Shown here: piece after piece, positions 17,962 to 31,200 of the stretch
How the letters are laid out: each line of letters starts with the position of its first letter
Position numbering within the stretch: position 1 is the first letter of the stretch
Source of the DNA: Mycobacterium sp. 852002-51971_SCH5477799-a
GTDB lineage: Bacteria; Actinomycetota; Actinomycetes; Mycobacteriales; Mycobacteriaceae
Assembly: GCF_001667145.1 (NCBI RefSeq)
Contig: NZ_LZIF01000063.1
Coordinates: forward strand, 121,352 to 185,351
DNA length: 64,000 nucleotides
Direction of reading: 5' to 3'
Translations under genes and position numbers: made by a program
The notes under the pieces: generated by a model
Databases searched by the model: none
What the model saw: only the letters and a program-made list of their open reading frames with translations
What the model was told of the DNA's origin: nothing

Positions 17962-18293
17962 GATCCCTCTCCCTCACGGAGACGCTGGCACATAAACAGT
18001 ACTGTGCGCGAGGTCGCGGCGGAATCTTAATTCTTCGTGTTTCCGTACAATGTCGCCGCAAGGCCGGCGAAGCGTCAGGAAACTGGGCGCGAGGTCGCCG
18101 TGATGGCCGGCGCGGGCGCGCGCCGAGCTTTTACTCATCCGCCACGCCAGTCGCAGGTGACACTTCCGGCGTAGGTGGGCAGGTGGCCTCCTACGCCGAG
18201 TGCGCGATCCCAGCAGTTCCATCGTGGATCGTGCGCCAGACCTCTACGCTGCCGATTAATCATGCTGTGTCACCCGGCGAGGAGGCGGACCGC
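17962..18293. other. Divergent intergenic region
   Basis: About 330 bases between the minus-strand coiled-coil gene and the plus-strand methyltransferase leader. It should contain both promoters. I saw no clear inverted repeat, RNA gene or transposon end. Confidence 0.4.
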
Positions 18294-18401
18294 ATGGAAG
18301 TTCCGTCTGTGCTCGCGTCGCTCATGTCGCTCGGTTGGTTGCCGGCCTGCGTGTTCGGTTTGTGCTCATGGCCATTCGACGCGAAGAGATGCCCTAGATG
18401 A
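18294..18401 (+). CDS. Small ORF (35 aa), possible leader peptide of the methyltransferase gene
   Basis: A GAGGAGG Shine-Dalgarno sequence (18280-18286) lies 7 bases upstream of an ATG that opens a 35-residue frame. The frame ends in TGA overlapping the methyltransferase ATG as ATGA. The peptide is hydrophobic in the middle and contains three Cys. The strong ribosome-binding site, absent at the methyltransferase start itself, argues that translation enters here and the downstream gene is coupled. I do not recognise the peptide. Confidence 0.4.
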   Translation: MEVPSVLASLMSLGWLPACVFGLCSWPFDAKRCPR

Positions 18402-19138
18402 CACCAGAACTTACGCATAGCAACGGATTCGACTGGGACCGACTGGTAAAGATGCCCTCCGCGAGTGCCGAGTGGCACAAGGGGCGCCAGGTTCTCAACT
18501 TCTACCCGATGGACAAGGACTATCGAAATTCGCCGACCGCTCGGGCAATGGTGACGGAATACTTCGCCGGCGCAAAAGCTTTGGACACCGATGCAGCCGT
18601 GCTCAAGTTCGGTTCCGATGCCGTGACCCTGCAAGGTGCGTATTTGGAGATGGGGGTGTGTACAGGACGAACCATCAATTTCATTGCCGCGCTCAATCCA
18701 GAGCAACGCATCTGGGGATTCGATTCCTTTGACGGGCTTCCCGAAGAATGGGCTCGCACCGATCTCAACGTCCCTCAAGGGACTTTTCGGGTCAACACCG
18801 AAGGGTGGACGCCACCGGTTCTGCACAATGTGAGCCTGGTGAAAGGCATGTTTCACGACACCCTTCCACGGTTCAAATCCGAGATTCTGAAAACTACGCC
18901 GATCGCCTTCCTGCATGTGGATTGCGATATATATGCGTCGGCGAAGGAGATGTTCGACCAGCTGGTCGATAATATTGCGCCCGGCACCGTGATAGTTTTC
19001 GATGAATTTTATAATTACCCCGAAGCCGCGGAACATGAATTCAAGGCATTCCAGGAATTCCTGGAATGGACAGGGAAAAAGCCTGTCTACCTTGCGTACA
19101 ACCAGTACTTCGAGCAAGCGGTTGTCCAGATAATCTGA
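18398..19138 (+). CDS. TylF/macrocin O-methyltransferase-like SAM-dependent methyltransferase
   Basis: 246 residues. Motif I is LEMGVCTGRTINFIAA (about 78-93). GFDSFDGLPEEW near 107 is a hallmark of the TylF/NovP group, and AFLHVDCDIYASAKEM near 169 carries the metal-binding Asp pair typical of these Mg2+-dependent O-methyltransferases. VIVFDEFYNYPEA follows. TylF-like enzymes methylate sugar hydroxyls of natural products or glycolipids; in mycobacteria, glycolipid sugar methylation is a reasonable guess. It stands alone between the MoxR operon and the giant regulator gene. Confidence 0.85.
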   Translation: MTPELTHSNGFDWDRLVKMPSASAEWHKGRQVLNFYPMDKDYRNSPTARAMVTEYFAGAKALDTDAAVLKFGSDAVTLQGAYLEMGVCTGRTINFIAALNPEQRIWGFDSFDGLPEEWARTDLNVPQGTFRVNTEGWTPPVLHNVSLVKGMFHDTLPRFKSEILKTTPIAFLHVDCDIYASAKEMFDQLVDNIAPGTVIVFDEFYNYPEAAEHEFKAFQEFLEWTGKKPVYLAYNQYFEQAVVQII

Positions 19139-19151
19139 GCTCCGGCGGAGC
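19139..19151 (+). terminator. Possible short hairpin after the methyltransferase
   Basis: Directly after the stop codon, GCTCC-GGC-GGAGC can form a 5-bp stem with a 3-base loop. No T-run follows. A terminator role is only a guess. Confidence 0.25.
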
Positions 19152-19254
19152 GGTCAGCGCACGGCCGTCGCTGCCCTCAACTGCTGAGTCGCGCCCGCCC
19201 GACTAAAGGGCCACCTTTCGCCGTCGGCAAACGCCTTTACTCGACCTTGACCGT

Positions 19255-22200
19255 GTGTTGATTCCACTCCCTGACTATCGGAACGTGAGTAGGCTTCATG
19301 CGGTGGAACTGGGGGTTTTGGGACCTCTCCAGGTGCAGCGGGACGGCGCCCCGGTCGCAATCCCGGGCGCTAAACCCCGCGCAATCCTGACCATGCTCGG
19401 GCTGCACGGTTCTTCGATCGTGTCGGCCGATACGCTGCTCGAGCTCCTGTGGGGCGATGATCCGCCGCGCACCGCCGCCAAGGCGCTCCAGACGCACATA
19501 TCCGCGCTGCGGCGCACGCTGGATGACGGCTTCGTTTTGACTAAGGGAACGGGCTGGGTCCTCAATAAATCCGATACCGATGCTTCGCGCTACAAGCTGG
19601 CGATCAAGACGGGCCGTGACGCCGCAGCCGCTGGCGACAGCATCCAAGCGGTGGCCCGCTTCGACGAGGCGCTGACCCTGTGGCGCGGAATCCCGGAGCT
19701 GCCCGATACCCGCCGGGGAGTATCCGAGAAGACCCGCTGGATAGAGGGCCACTCCGCGTTGGTCGAGGATCGCGCCGATGCCCTATTGGCGACCGGCCGA
19801 GCCGCGGAGATCATTGGCGAGCTCGAGGCGGCCGTGTCCGACGCGCCCATTCGCGAAAGGCGATGGGGCCAGCTGATGCTCGCCCTGTACCGCGCCGGTA
19901 GGCAAGGTGAAGCGCTGGCGGCTTATCAACGAGCAAGGTCACTGCTGGCCGACGAGCTGGGGGTCGACCCGGCGCCAGAACTTCGGCGGCTGGAAGCCGC
20001 GATCGTTGCGCAGGACGCATCATTGGAAGTTACTGTAGGACAACAGCTTACGACGGTGACACGTGCCGTTACCTTCCTGCTCACCGACATCGAGGGATCG
20101 ACCGCCGCGTGGGAGGCCGATGCCGAAGCCATGGCGATCGCGCTCGCCCGCCACGACGAGCTTGCCGAACACATTGTGACCTCCCGCGGAGGACGGCTGA
20201 TCAAGACCCGCGGAGAAGGCGACGCCACATTCTCGGTCTTCGATCGACCGTCGGCGGCGGCCATCGCAGCGCTGGAGCTACAGGATGCGATTGCCCAAGA
20301 ACCATGGGCGTTACGGGATCCCATGCGCATTCGCATCGCGCTGCACACCGGCGAGGTAGAGCTTCGCGACGGCGACTACTTCGGTCGAGCAGTCAACCGT
20401 GCAGCGCGCCTGCGGTCCCTGGCGGTAGGTGGCCAGATCCTTTGCTCGGGCGCCACAGCCGAACTCGTCATCGACTCACTGCCCGACGATGTCGTATTCG
20501 CCGATCTGGGAATGCGTCAGCTGAAAAACTTGGCACGCCCAGAGCACGTTTTCGAGCTTCGCTTGCAAACCACCGATGATGGTCCTTCCGAACAGACGAT
20601 CGATGCACTCGTCGAGCGGCCCGGCCTTCCCGCGGTACTTGTTGGTCCCGGTCCATTCGTCGGGCGCACCCATGAACTCGAAGGTCTTGCGTCCGTGTGG
20701 GACACGGCGCTCGCGGGCGGCATGCACGCGGTTCTGATCGCCGGCGAACCCGGTGTGGGTAAGACACGTCTGGCCGGCGAGTGGTCTCAACGTGCCTATC
20801 AGCAAGGAGCGGTTGTGCTTTACGGCCGTTGCGATGAGGATCTCGGTGCGCCGTACCAGCCTTTCGCCGAGGCGCTGCGTTCGCTTGTGCCGTGCATCGG
20901 CGCCACACGGCTGCGCGAATTGCGCGGTGTTGAAGCGTTACTCGCATTGGCGCCGGGGCTGAGCGACGTCCTACCCGATCTGGCTGCGCCGACGCGCGCC
21001 GACCCGGACACCGAACGCTATGCACTTTTCGATGCGGTCGTGGCGCTGCTGGACGTTGCTTCCACGAGCGCGCCCGTCGTCGTTGTTCTCGACGACCTGC
21101 ACTGGGCGGCCAAACCCACGCTGCTCTTGCTACGTCATCTTCTGCGCTTCGGTGACCATGCCCGCGTACAAATCGTCGGGACGTACCGCAGCACCGACTT
21201 AGACCGCTCCCATCCGTTGGCGGCCATGCTCGCCGATCTTCATCGCGGCGCGGAGTCCGGCACTGCCAATCGCCTTCAGCTCAGCGGCCTCGACGAGGGG
21301 GACGTGACCGCATATGTCACCGAAGCAGGCTACGACGACGAAGAGCTAGCGCGGGCTCTGGCATCGGTCACCGGTGGCAACCCCTTCTTCCTCATTGAGG
21401 CGCTTCGCCATGTCGATGAAAGTGGCGGCGTTTGGGATCCGACTACCCTGCCGCAAGGGGTTCGGGAAACCGTGAGCCGCCGACTTTCTCGGCTTTCGGC
21501 AGAGACGAATAAGGCCCTTGCCGCAGCCGCCGTCGTTGGCAGTCGGTTCGCCATGGACCTCGTGGAACGGGTGGTGGAGCAGGATCTCGTTGACGCTTTC
21601 GACGAAGCGTGCAAGGCCGGCATCGTCATTGAGGAGCCCGGCGGTCGATACCGGTTCAACCACGCCATTGTGCGTCGGTCGCTGCTCGCCGAGCTGGCAT
21701 CGGTGCGACGCATGCGGCTGCACCAGCGCATCGCCGCAACGCTGGAGACCGAGCCGGGGGCAGACGACGAGCTGCTGGCTGAACTGGCACACCACTATTT
21801 CGAATGCGCATGGGCGGGAAACGCGGCCAAGGCCGTCGAGTACTGCCGGCGTGCCGCAGATCAGGCGATGGCACGACTCGGCTACGAAGGAGCGGCTGAA
21901 CTCTACGACCGAGCACTGCACGCGCTGGAGGAGCTCGACGACGAACTGCCCGACCGCAACGAGCAAGCCGCAGAGTTATTGGTCGCCCGCTGCGAGGCCC
22001 TGCTGGCCGCAGGCGATGTGATTTCGGCGGCGGGGGCTGTCTCGCAATTGCAGTCGGCGACAGTCGATTCGGCCCGGCTGGCGGCATGGGCGACATGTTT
22101 CGAGGGCGAGCTCTCGATGCTGATTCACCCGGAGCGGCTCGACGAGGTCGAAGCCGCGTTGGACGCGGCCGCCGAGAAGCTGGCCGGGTTGGACGATGCC

Positions 22201-25200
22201 GCGGGCGAAGCCAAAGCGCACACCGTACGGGCCACATGCCTGGCACGGCTCGGACGAATCGGTGACTGCGAAATCGCCCTGGACCAAGCTCTTACCGCGG
22301 CGCGACGCGCGCGTGAACACCGGCGGGTCAACGCCGTGCTGGCCGGTGCGCCGCTCGCCGCGCTCTGGGGCCCCAATCCTGTTCCGCGGGCGGGTGGACG
22401 GTGCCTTGACGTGGTGCGGCTGCTTCGCATCACAACCGATTCGCCCGCCGTCGAGGCGACGTCAACGCGATGCCAGGCGGTATTGGAAGCCTTCCGCGGC
22501 CGGGGCGCCGCGGCACGACGGATGATCGACTCGGCCCGGCGCACGGTTACCGACCTCGGCCTGCGCCATGCACTCTTAGAAGTCGAGCAGTTCGCCGGCA
22601 TCGTCGAGCTGGTCATCGACGACCCTGGTGCCGCCGAGCTTCATCTGCGCAAGGCCTACAATGGTTTTCGTCGCATGGGCCTCGATGCCGACACCGCCGA
22701 GACCGCCGCATTGCTCGGCCGCGCGTGCCTCCTGCTCGACCGAGGCGCCGAGGCCGGCGAGTTGTGCGCGGAAAGCGAGCGTCTCGCTGGCCACGCGCTG
22801 AAGCCCTCGATCGCCTGGCGCACGCTTCGCGCACAGCTGCTGTCACGCGCCAACGATCACGACGAGGCGCGGAGGGTGGCCGAGGCCGCTGTCAGTTTGG
22901 CCGAGCGCACCGACGCGCTGGTTGATCATGGCGACGCATGCCTTGCGCTGGCAACGGTTTTGGTCACCGCTGGTGATGTCTCGGAAGCGCGGCCCGCCGT
23001 CGAGCAAGCGGTCGGCCTGTGGGAGCGAAAGGGGGCCGCCGCACTCGTCGAGAAGGCGCGTCTCGTCCTTGATGACCGGATGGTGCCGACCGCCCTGGCG
23101 AGTCCCGCTCCGCCCGATGCGCCAGTTGCCGAGCTCGACAATGCATGCGTACAAGTGGGCCAACGCGTGATAGCTGCCATCCATAGCGAGGCCTGGGACG
23201 TGGTCCAGGAGCTTTATGCACCCGAGGCCTTCGTCGAGAGTCGCCGGAAGATCGTCGGCTTCAAGCAGATCGACCTTCCATCGGCAGACTGGGTACGGCA
23301 GAGCAGGCGCGCTGTCGAGAAGGACCACCTACGGTTCAACCAAGTCGTTGTCGCCGTGAGAGGCGAGCGTCTGGCTCTTGCTCGATTGGCGATAAGCAGT
23401 GCCGACGTCAGCCCTGGAGCGCCGCGCGATGAAATTCTCCAGCTATACGGCCTCGACAAGGACCGGCGAATCGCGTTGCAGATGTGGTTCGACGTCGAAG
23501 ACATTGACGCCGCAATGATCGAACTCGACGCCATCCATGCCCGATTCGAGCAGGAACAACCAAAGCCGCGGCGGCTCGAGAACGCCGCTAGTCGAGCCGA
23601 TGATCGGGCCATAGCGCACTTCGCTAGTCGGTCCTGGGATGAGATGACAGCACGGTTCGTCGAAGATATCCACGTCGACGACCGCCGCCGAGGATTCCGC
23701 CAAACGAGCAACGACCGCGCAACAGAGGTCGCAAGTATCCGGGCGATCGCCGCCCTCGGCGCAACCAGTATCATTGCAACGCCCCTGGCTCTACGAGGAG
23801 ATCGCCTGTGCCTGAGCCGCTTACGGTTCGAGGGGCACGACGCTCGGCCGGAGGCAACCGGTGCCGACAGGCTGATAGTTGAGGCACTGTCAATTATTGA
23901 GGTCGACTGCGACGGACTCATACTTGCCAGGACCCATTTCGACCTAGACGACTTCAAGGCCGCCCTAACGGAACTCGAAGCGCGGTACCTCGCCGGCGAA
24001 GCGGCAGCCTACGCGCGCACCTGGTCGGCGATCACCAATGCCTACGCCGCCATAAGCCGACACGAACTTCCATCGACGACACCAGACTGGGTGAACATCG
24101 ATCACCGGCAAGCAAGATCGTTCGCACCCGGCGAAATGATTCCATACATCCACGCCACCTGGGATGTAGCGCCGCAATCCCGGATCCATATCGAGGCGGT
24201 GCATCGGCTGACTAGTCGCGGAGCAGTAGTAACTAATGCGATGAATGGCAGCTCGCGACACGGCTTTGATGCCGAGTGGCGCGAGGTTTTCCTCCTGATG
24301 ATCGAAGGCGACAGCATCGACCGTTGCGAGCTGTTCGACGATGCGGACCTCGACGTCGCGATTGCGACGTTCGACGAACTCAGCCGACCGGTGCCGAGGC
24401 TCGAAAACTTAGCAACCCGAATCTACGAGCGCCTGTGGCAGCACTTTGAAGTCCGCGATTGGGAGGCAATTACCGCGCTGGTGGCCGAGAATGAGTTGAT
24501 CGATGATCGCCGTCGAGTGGTGAACGGCGGACTCCGACACGGTCGCGACGCTGGAATCGAGGAAATGCGGGCGGCGGCCGACATCGGCTTCACCATAAGG
24601 GTCGTAGATGTCAGGGCGACCCGCGGCGACCGTCTGGCGCTGGCGTGTGTTCGCGCTGCCGGACGCGATCCCGCTGCGATCCAAAACGATGTCCTGCAAA
24701 TCGTCCAGATCGATTCGGACGAACGGATCGCGGGAGTGATCATATTCGACCTCGACGACTTCGAGGCCGCCATCGCCGACCTCGACGCGCGCTACCTCGC
24801 CGGGGAAGCAGCCGCCCATGCGCGCACTTGGTCGGTGATCGCCGATGTTCTCCCTGCGCACAATCGCCACGAGATCGCAGCGGCGACACCGGATGTGGTG
24901 AGTCTCGACCGCCGCCGAGCCGCATCGTTTGCTCCCGGCGAAGGTATCGATTACATCCGCGCCGGATGGGAACTCGACCAAACCCTCAATATCTACATCG
25001 AAACAACACATCGGGTGACCGACCTCGGCGCGGTCTTCACTTGGGCGGGATATGGAACCTCGCACGAGGGCTTCGACGCCGAGTGGCGGGCCGTCGAGAT
25101 CATGATGGTCGACCGCGAAATGATCAGCCGAGCAGAGCTATTCGACGAGGCAGATCTCGACGCCGCACTGGCCAAGTTCGATCAGCTGAGCCTGCAGGCA

Positions 25201-28200
25201 GCGCGGCTGGAAAACGCCGCGAGCCAGGTATACGAGCGCTTCTTGAGTTGCTTCGCGAGCCGCGACTGGGACATGATGGCCGAGATCTTGGCCGACGACG
25301 TTTGCATTGACGATCGCCGCCGTACCGCCAACGCCGGAACGCGATATGGAAGAGATGCCGAGATCCAAGACTCGAAGGCGGCCGCGAAGGTCGGTTTCAC
25401 GAACTTGGCACCGGCCATCATTGCGACACGGGGCGAGCGGCTCATCATTTCGCGGACTCAGGCTACCGGCCGCGACCCCGAGGCGATCCGGATTGAAGTC
25501 CTTCATCTCGTCGAGATCGATAACGACGGCCGGATTGTGGCACTCGTGGTGTTCGAACTTGATGACTTCGAAGCCGCCCTAGAGGAACTCGATCGTCGGT
25601 ACCTCGCCGGCGAAGCTGCCACCCACGCGGGCACATGGTCAGTAATTGCAGGGGCCTACGCCGCGATCAACAGACACGAACTGCCCGCGACGACACCGGA
25701 CTGGGTGGAGATCGACAGGCGGCGGCTCGTGACCATCGAGCCCGGTGGCATGAAACCGTACCTACGTGCGACGTGGGAAGCAACACAACGCGCCAGCACG
25801 CACATTGTGGCGGTGCATCGCCTAGACGACCTGGGAGCGGTCGTCACCCACGAGTCTCAGGCGACGTCGCAAGAGGGCGTCGATGCCGAGTGGCAGGACA
25901 TCAACCTTCTGACCGTCGACAAAGATCTGATCAACCATTGCGAGCTTTTCGACGAGACGGACATCGACGCCGCGCTCGCCCGCTTTGAGGAATTGCACCC
26001 GCAGGCGCACCGACTCAAAAACGCGGCAAGCAGAGTGGCCGATCGCTTCTCGGCGTACTACGCGGCGGGCGACTGGCAGGATATGGCGGAGGTATTGGCC
26101 GACAACTATTCCAGCGACGATCGGCGTCGGGTGGTCGGCTCCGGAGTCCGGCATGGTCGAGACGCCCACCTCGAAGACATGCGGGCGCGCACCGAACTTT
26201 GGCTCACGAACCGGACGTCGACCGTCATCGCGACGCGCGGTGAGAGCCTCGCCCTCGTGCGCCTCGGTCTTTCAAGCCGTGATCAAGGACCGGAGGCATT
26301 CGTCACGGAGATACTCATCGTCAACGAAATCAACGCTGACGAGCGGCTCGTCGCCGGGGTTGCATTCGACCTCGACGACTTCGACTCCGCAATAGAGGAA
26401 CTCGACGCGCGCTACCTCGCCGGGGAGGCGGCCGCCCACGCGCCGACATGGTCGGTGATGGCAAGAACCTGTGCAGCGTTCAATCAGCATGAACTTCCCG
26501 CAGCGACGCCGAATTCCGTGTACGTCGACCATCGACCGGTTTTAACCATCGAAGCGGCGGATCTCCCCACATACCTTCGCGGAGTGTGGAATCAGACTCC
26601 TGACAGCAGGATCTACATAGAGGCCGTGCATCGGCTGTCCAATTATGGAGCCGTCGTCACCCATGCGGTAAAAGGGCTTTCGCCAGAGGGCTTCAACGCC
26701 GAATGGCGGATGATCGACATTCTGACGGTCGAAGGTAACCGCCTTAGCCGGTGCGAGGTCTTCGAAGAGGCGGGCCTCCAAGGCGCACTCGCGAGGTTCG
26801 ACCAGCTCAGCCCGCCGGAATCGCGCCTGAAAAACGCGGCAAGCCAAGCTTACGAGCGCATCTACGCGTGGTTCGCCACGCGCGACTGGGACGCTATGGC
26901 CGCAAATGTGGCGGATAACTTTGCTAGCGAAGACCGCCGGCGGGTAGTGAACGCCGGAGTCCGACATGGTCGAGATGCCGGGATCGAAGATGTGCGCGCG
27001 ATCGCCCAAGTCGGCTTCACGCTAACGATGTTGGGGGTCGTCGCAACCCGCGGCGGGCGCCTCGCCCTCGTGCGTGTTCGCGCGGCGGGCCCTGACCCCG
27101 GGACTATTCAGAACGATGCCCTAAATATGGTCGAGATCGACGCTGACGAGCGGATCGTCGCTTCAGTCTCGTTCGACCTGGACAATTTCGACGCGGCCAT
27201 CGCCGAACTCGACGCCCGCTACCTCGCCGGCGAAGCGGCTGCGCACGCCCACACATGGTCGGTCATAGCAGGTATTTATGCCGCGTTCAACCGGCGCGAA
27301 CTCCCTGGGGCGGACTGGGTCACCGTCGACCATCGGCGAGGTACACCGTTCGCGTCCAGCACCATGCTCGCGTCCATCCGTGCCATTTGGGACCTCACTC
27401 CAGACCTCAGCATCCATGTCGAGGCGGTGCATCAGCTCAACAAGCTCGGAGCGGTCATCACCCATGCGCAACATGGAACTTCTTCAGAAGGCTTTGACGC
27501 CGAGTGGCGACAGATCCAAATTCTCACCGTCGAAGGAGACCGGATCGACCGCTGCGAAATCTTTGACGAGGCTGACCTCGATGCGGCGCTCGCCCGCTTT
27601 GAGGAGTTGCATTCACATCAACCTCGGTTGCAGAACGCGGCAAGCCAAGTGATTGAGCGGGTCTTCACGCACTTCGCTGCCCGTGACTGGATTGCCCTAG
27701 GGGAGCTAGTGGCCGAAGACATTTGTTCAGAGGATCGCCGTTCAGTGGTGAATGCCGGTATCCGTCACGGTCGAGACGCCGAAATCGCGGATATGCGGGC
27801 GATCGCGGACGTCGGAGTTAAGTACATCGCGGTTACCACCGTGGCGACACGCGCTAAGCTCCTGACCCTGTGTCGTGTTCTTCTGCCGGTGGAAGATCAA
27901 GATCCCGAGTCGTTCCGCAACGAGGCGCTCTGCCTGGTCGAACTCAACGCCGACAACCGGGTCGCCGCCCGTCTGCTGTTCGACCCCGATGACATCGACG
28001 CCACCTTCGAGGAGCTCGAGACCCGTTACGTCACTGGTGAAGCGGCACCGTACGCCCAGTCGTGGTCGGTTATCGCACGAGAATGCGCCGCATTCAATCG
28101 GCACGAGCTCGCGGTAACTGACTGGGTCCAGGTCGACCACCGGCAGCTCCCCGTAATCGACGCAAGTGATCCGCAAGCACGTTTGCGCGCCATTTGGGAC

Positions 28201-31200
28201 ATCACGCCAGACCTCGCGGTCCGCATCGAGAAGGTATATCGCCTCAGCACATTCGGAGCGGTCGCCACCTATGCTGCGCACGGGAACTCGTCGGACGGTT
28301 TCCAGGCCGAGTGGCGAATGCTTTTCGTTGTGATTGTCGAAAGCGATCGGATCAACCGCATCGAGGTCTTCGATGAAGCGGACCTCGATGCGGCACTCGC
28401 TCGTTTTGACGAACTGCAACCACATCCGCGACAACTCGAAAACGCGGCAAGCCAAGTAGAACAACGCTTCTTGGCCAGCTTCTCGGCCCGCGACTGGGAC
28501 GCCATCGCAAAACTGTTCACCGAAGATATTTTGTTGGATGATCGCCGTCGCCTAGTGAACGCCGGTGTCCGCCACGGGCGAGATGCCGAGATCGCAAACA
28601 TGCGGGCCGTCGCCGATGTCGGGGTCACGAACATGACGTCCACGGTGATTGCGATCCGTGGAGAGCGCCTCGTCCTCGGCCGTTATTTCATCGAAGACAG
28701 CTGGTCGGGCTCCATCGCGCTATGCGTCTCGGAGATCAACGCCGAAAACCGACTAGTGGCACGCACTGTATTCGACGCTGACGATTTCGACGCAGCCGTC
28801 GCTGAGCTTGACACTCGCTACATCGCCAGTGAGGCGGGCACCCTGGCAGAAATATGGTCGCTTGTTGCGCGGATCACCGCCGGGGTAAATCGGCAAGAAG
28901 TGCCAGCGACCACTCCGGATTCGGTTTACATCGATCATCGACAGCTTGTGTCGATCGAAGGTGTTGATCTCGCCGCATCCCTACATGCATTGTGGGACAT
29001 CACTTCTGCTTTCGGCGTGTACGTCGAGGCAATACACCGGTTGGACGAACTCGGAGCCGTCGTCACCCAGGCGGTGAACGCGACCATGCAAGGGGGCCTC
29101 GACGCCGAATTGCGCTTCATCGAAATGGTCACATTTGAAGGCGACCTCCTTAGCCGCGTCGAAGTCTTCGACGAGGCAGACCTGGACGCCGCGATCGCGA
29201 GGTTCGACGAACTGCACCCACAGGCACCACGACTGGAAAACACGGCCGCCCGGGTCAATGAGCGCTTCTATGATTGCTTCACTCTTGGTGACTGGGCCGC
29301 AATCGCAGACATTTTCGCCGATGACGTTTTCTACAACGATCGCCGTCGAGTGATCAGTGGCGGCTCCTGGCGGGGTCGCGATCTCGTGATCCGGAACATG
29401 CGGGCAATTAGCGACTTCAGGGTCGAGACTTTAGGTTTTATCGCCCTCCGCGGGGAGCGCCTCGCGCTCAGTCGCTGGCGATGGTCAACCAGCGACCCTG
29501 CACCCGAGATGTTCCACACCGAAGTGCTCTTCCTCGTCGAGATCGACAGCGAAAAATTGATTACGGGACTCTTCGTGTTCGATCCCGAGGATGCCGATGC
29601 CGCGTTCGAGGAACTCGAGGCGCGTTACCTCGCCGTCGAAGCCGCCGCACACGCGCACACATGGACAGCCATGACGCAGGTCCAAGCCGCTTACAACCGA
29701 CACGAATTCCTGCCGACGACGGAGGATTGGGTCAAGATCGATCACCGGCGCGGTCGAGCATTCGCACCGGGCGACATGATCGCCTACACTCGCGCAACCT
29801 ATGAAGTCGCCCCGGACGTTAAGGGTCACATCGAGGCCGTGCACCGGTTGAGCAGCCATGGGGCGGTAATCACCGAGGTAGTCAATGGAACCTCACGGGA
29901 CGGCTTCGAATTCGAGTTGCGCGAGGTCGCCCTTTTCGCTTTCGATGGCGACACGGTCTGCCGGTTCGAGATGTTCGACGAGGCAGACCTCGACGCTGCG
30001 CTTGCTCGGTTTGATGAGCTCCGCCCGCAAGCACCACGGCTCGAAAACGCAGCAAGCCAAGTGATCGAGTGCTTCGAACGGTGCTACGCCGCCCGCAACT
30101 GGGAAGCCATGGCCGAAACCATGATTGACGACGTACTCGATGACGATCGTCGACGTGTGACCAATGCCGGCGTCCGACGAGGTCGCGACGCCGCAATCGC
30201 TAACATGCAAGCCGTCTCCGATATCGGCGCCGAGAGAATTTCGTCGACCGTCATCGCCACCCGCGGAAAGCGCCTCGTCCTACGCTTAGTCCGCCCGAGC
30301 AACGACGTGCGACCCGAGGCCTTCCAGTTCCATGACGTCTTACAGGTCGTGGAGATCGACGACAACAAGCGGATCTCGGTGGTTGTGACGTTCGACCTGG
30401 ACGATCTCGACGCTGCGTTCGAGGAACTTGATTCGCGGTATGTTGCCGGGGAGGCAGCCGCCCACGCACACACATGGATGGTGACATCTGGAGCTTACGC
30501 TGTTTTCAACCGCCACGAATCCCCTGCGATGACACCGGATTCGGTGTACATCGATCATCGGCGGCACGTCAGGAGCGAGGCGGTTGATCTGGCCGCATCG
30601 CTGGGTGCACTGTTGGAACTCACCACGGATATCAAATTGCTCATTGAGGCTGTACACCGGCTCAGTGAACATGGAGCAGTCGTGACACACGCCCTGAGGG
30701 GAACCTCGCACGATGGATTCGACGCCGAGTCGCGGGATGTCTGCATTTTGACGTTCAAGGCCGGCTTGATCAGTCGCTGCGAGTCTTTCGACGAAGCCGA
30801 CATTGACTCCGCGCTCGCAAGATTTGACGAGCTTGATCGACCAGTTCCGCCGCTCGAAAACGCCTCGACCCGCACCTGTGCGCGCCTGGTCGATGCACAC
30901 AACCGCCGGGACATGAGCGGATTCCTGGCCCTCATGGCTGAGGACGCTCGGTTGGACGAGCGGCGAAAGGGTCTGCGTGGCATACATGTTGGACTAGCGC
31001 TGTGGAAGGACGTTCAACGGCTGTTCCAGGCGCCCAGCAACTGGCGATCGAGCATGGAGGTCATCGCGCTGAGAGGATCTCGTCTTTCACTGACACGCCA
31101 CCGCGTTCGCGACATCAATGAGTCCGACCAGCCGGTCATCTGGGACGCTCTGTCTGTCATGGAAATTGGTGAAGACAATCTGATGCAGGAGACCATCAGC

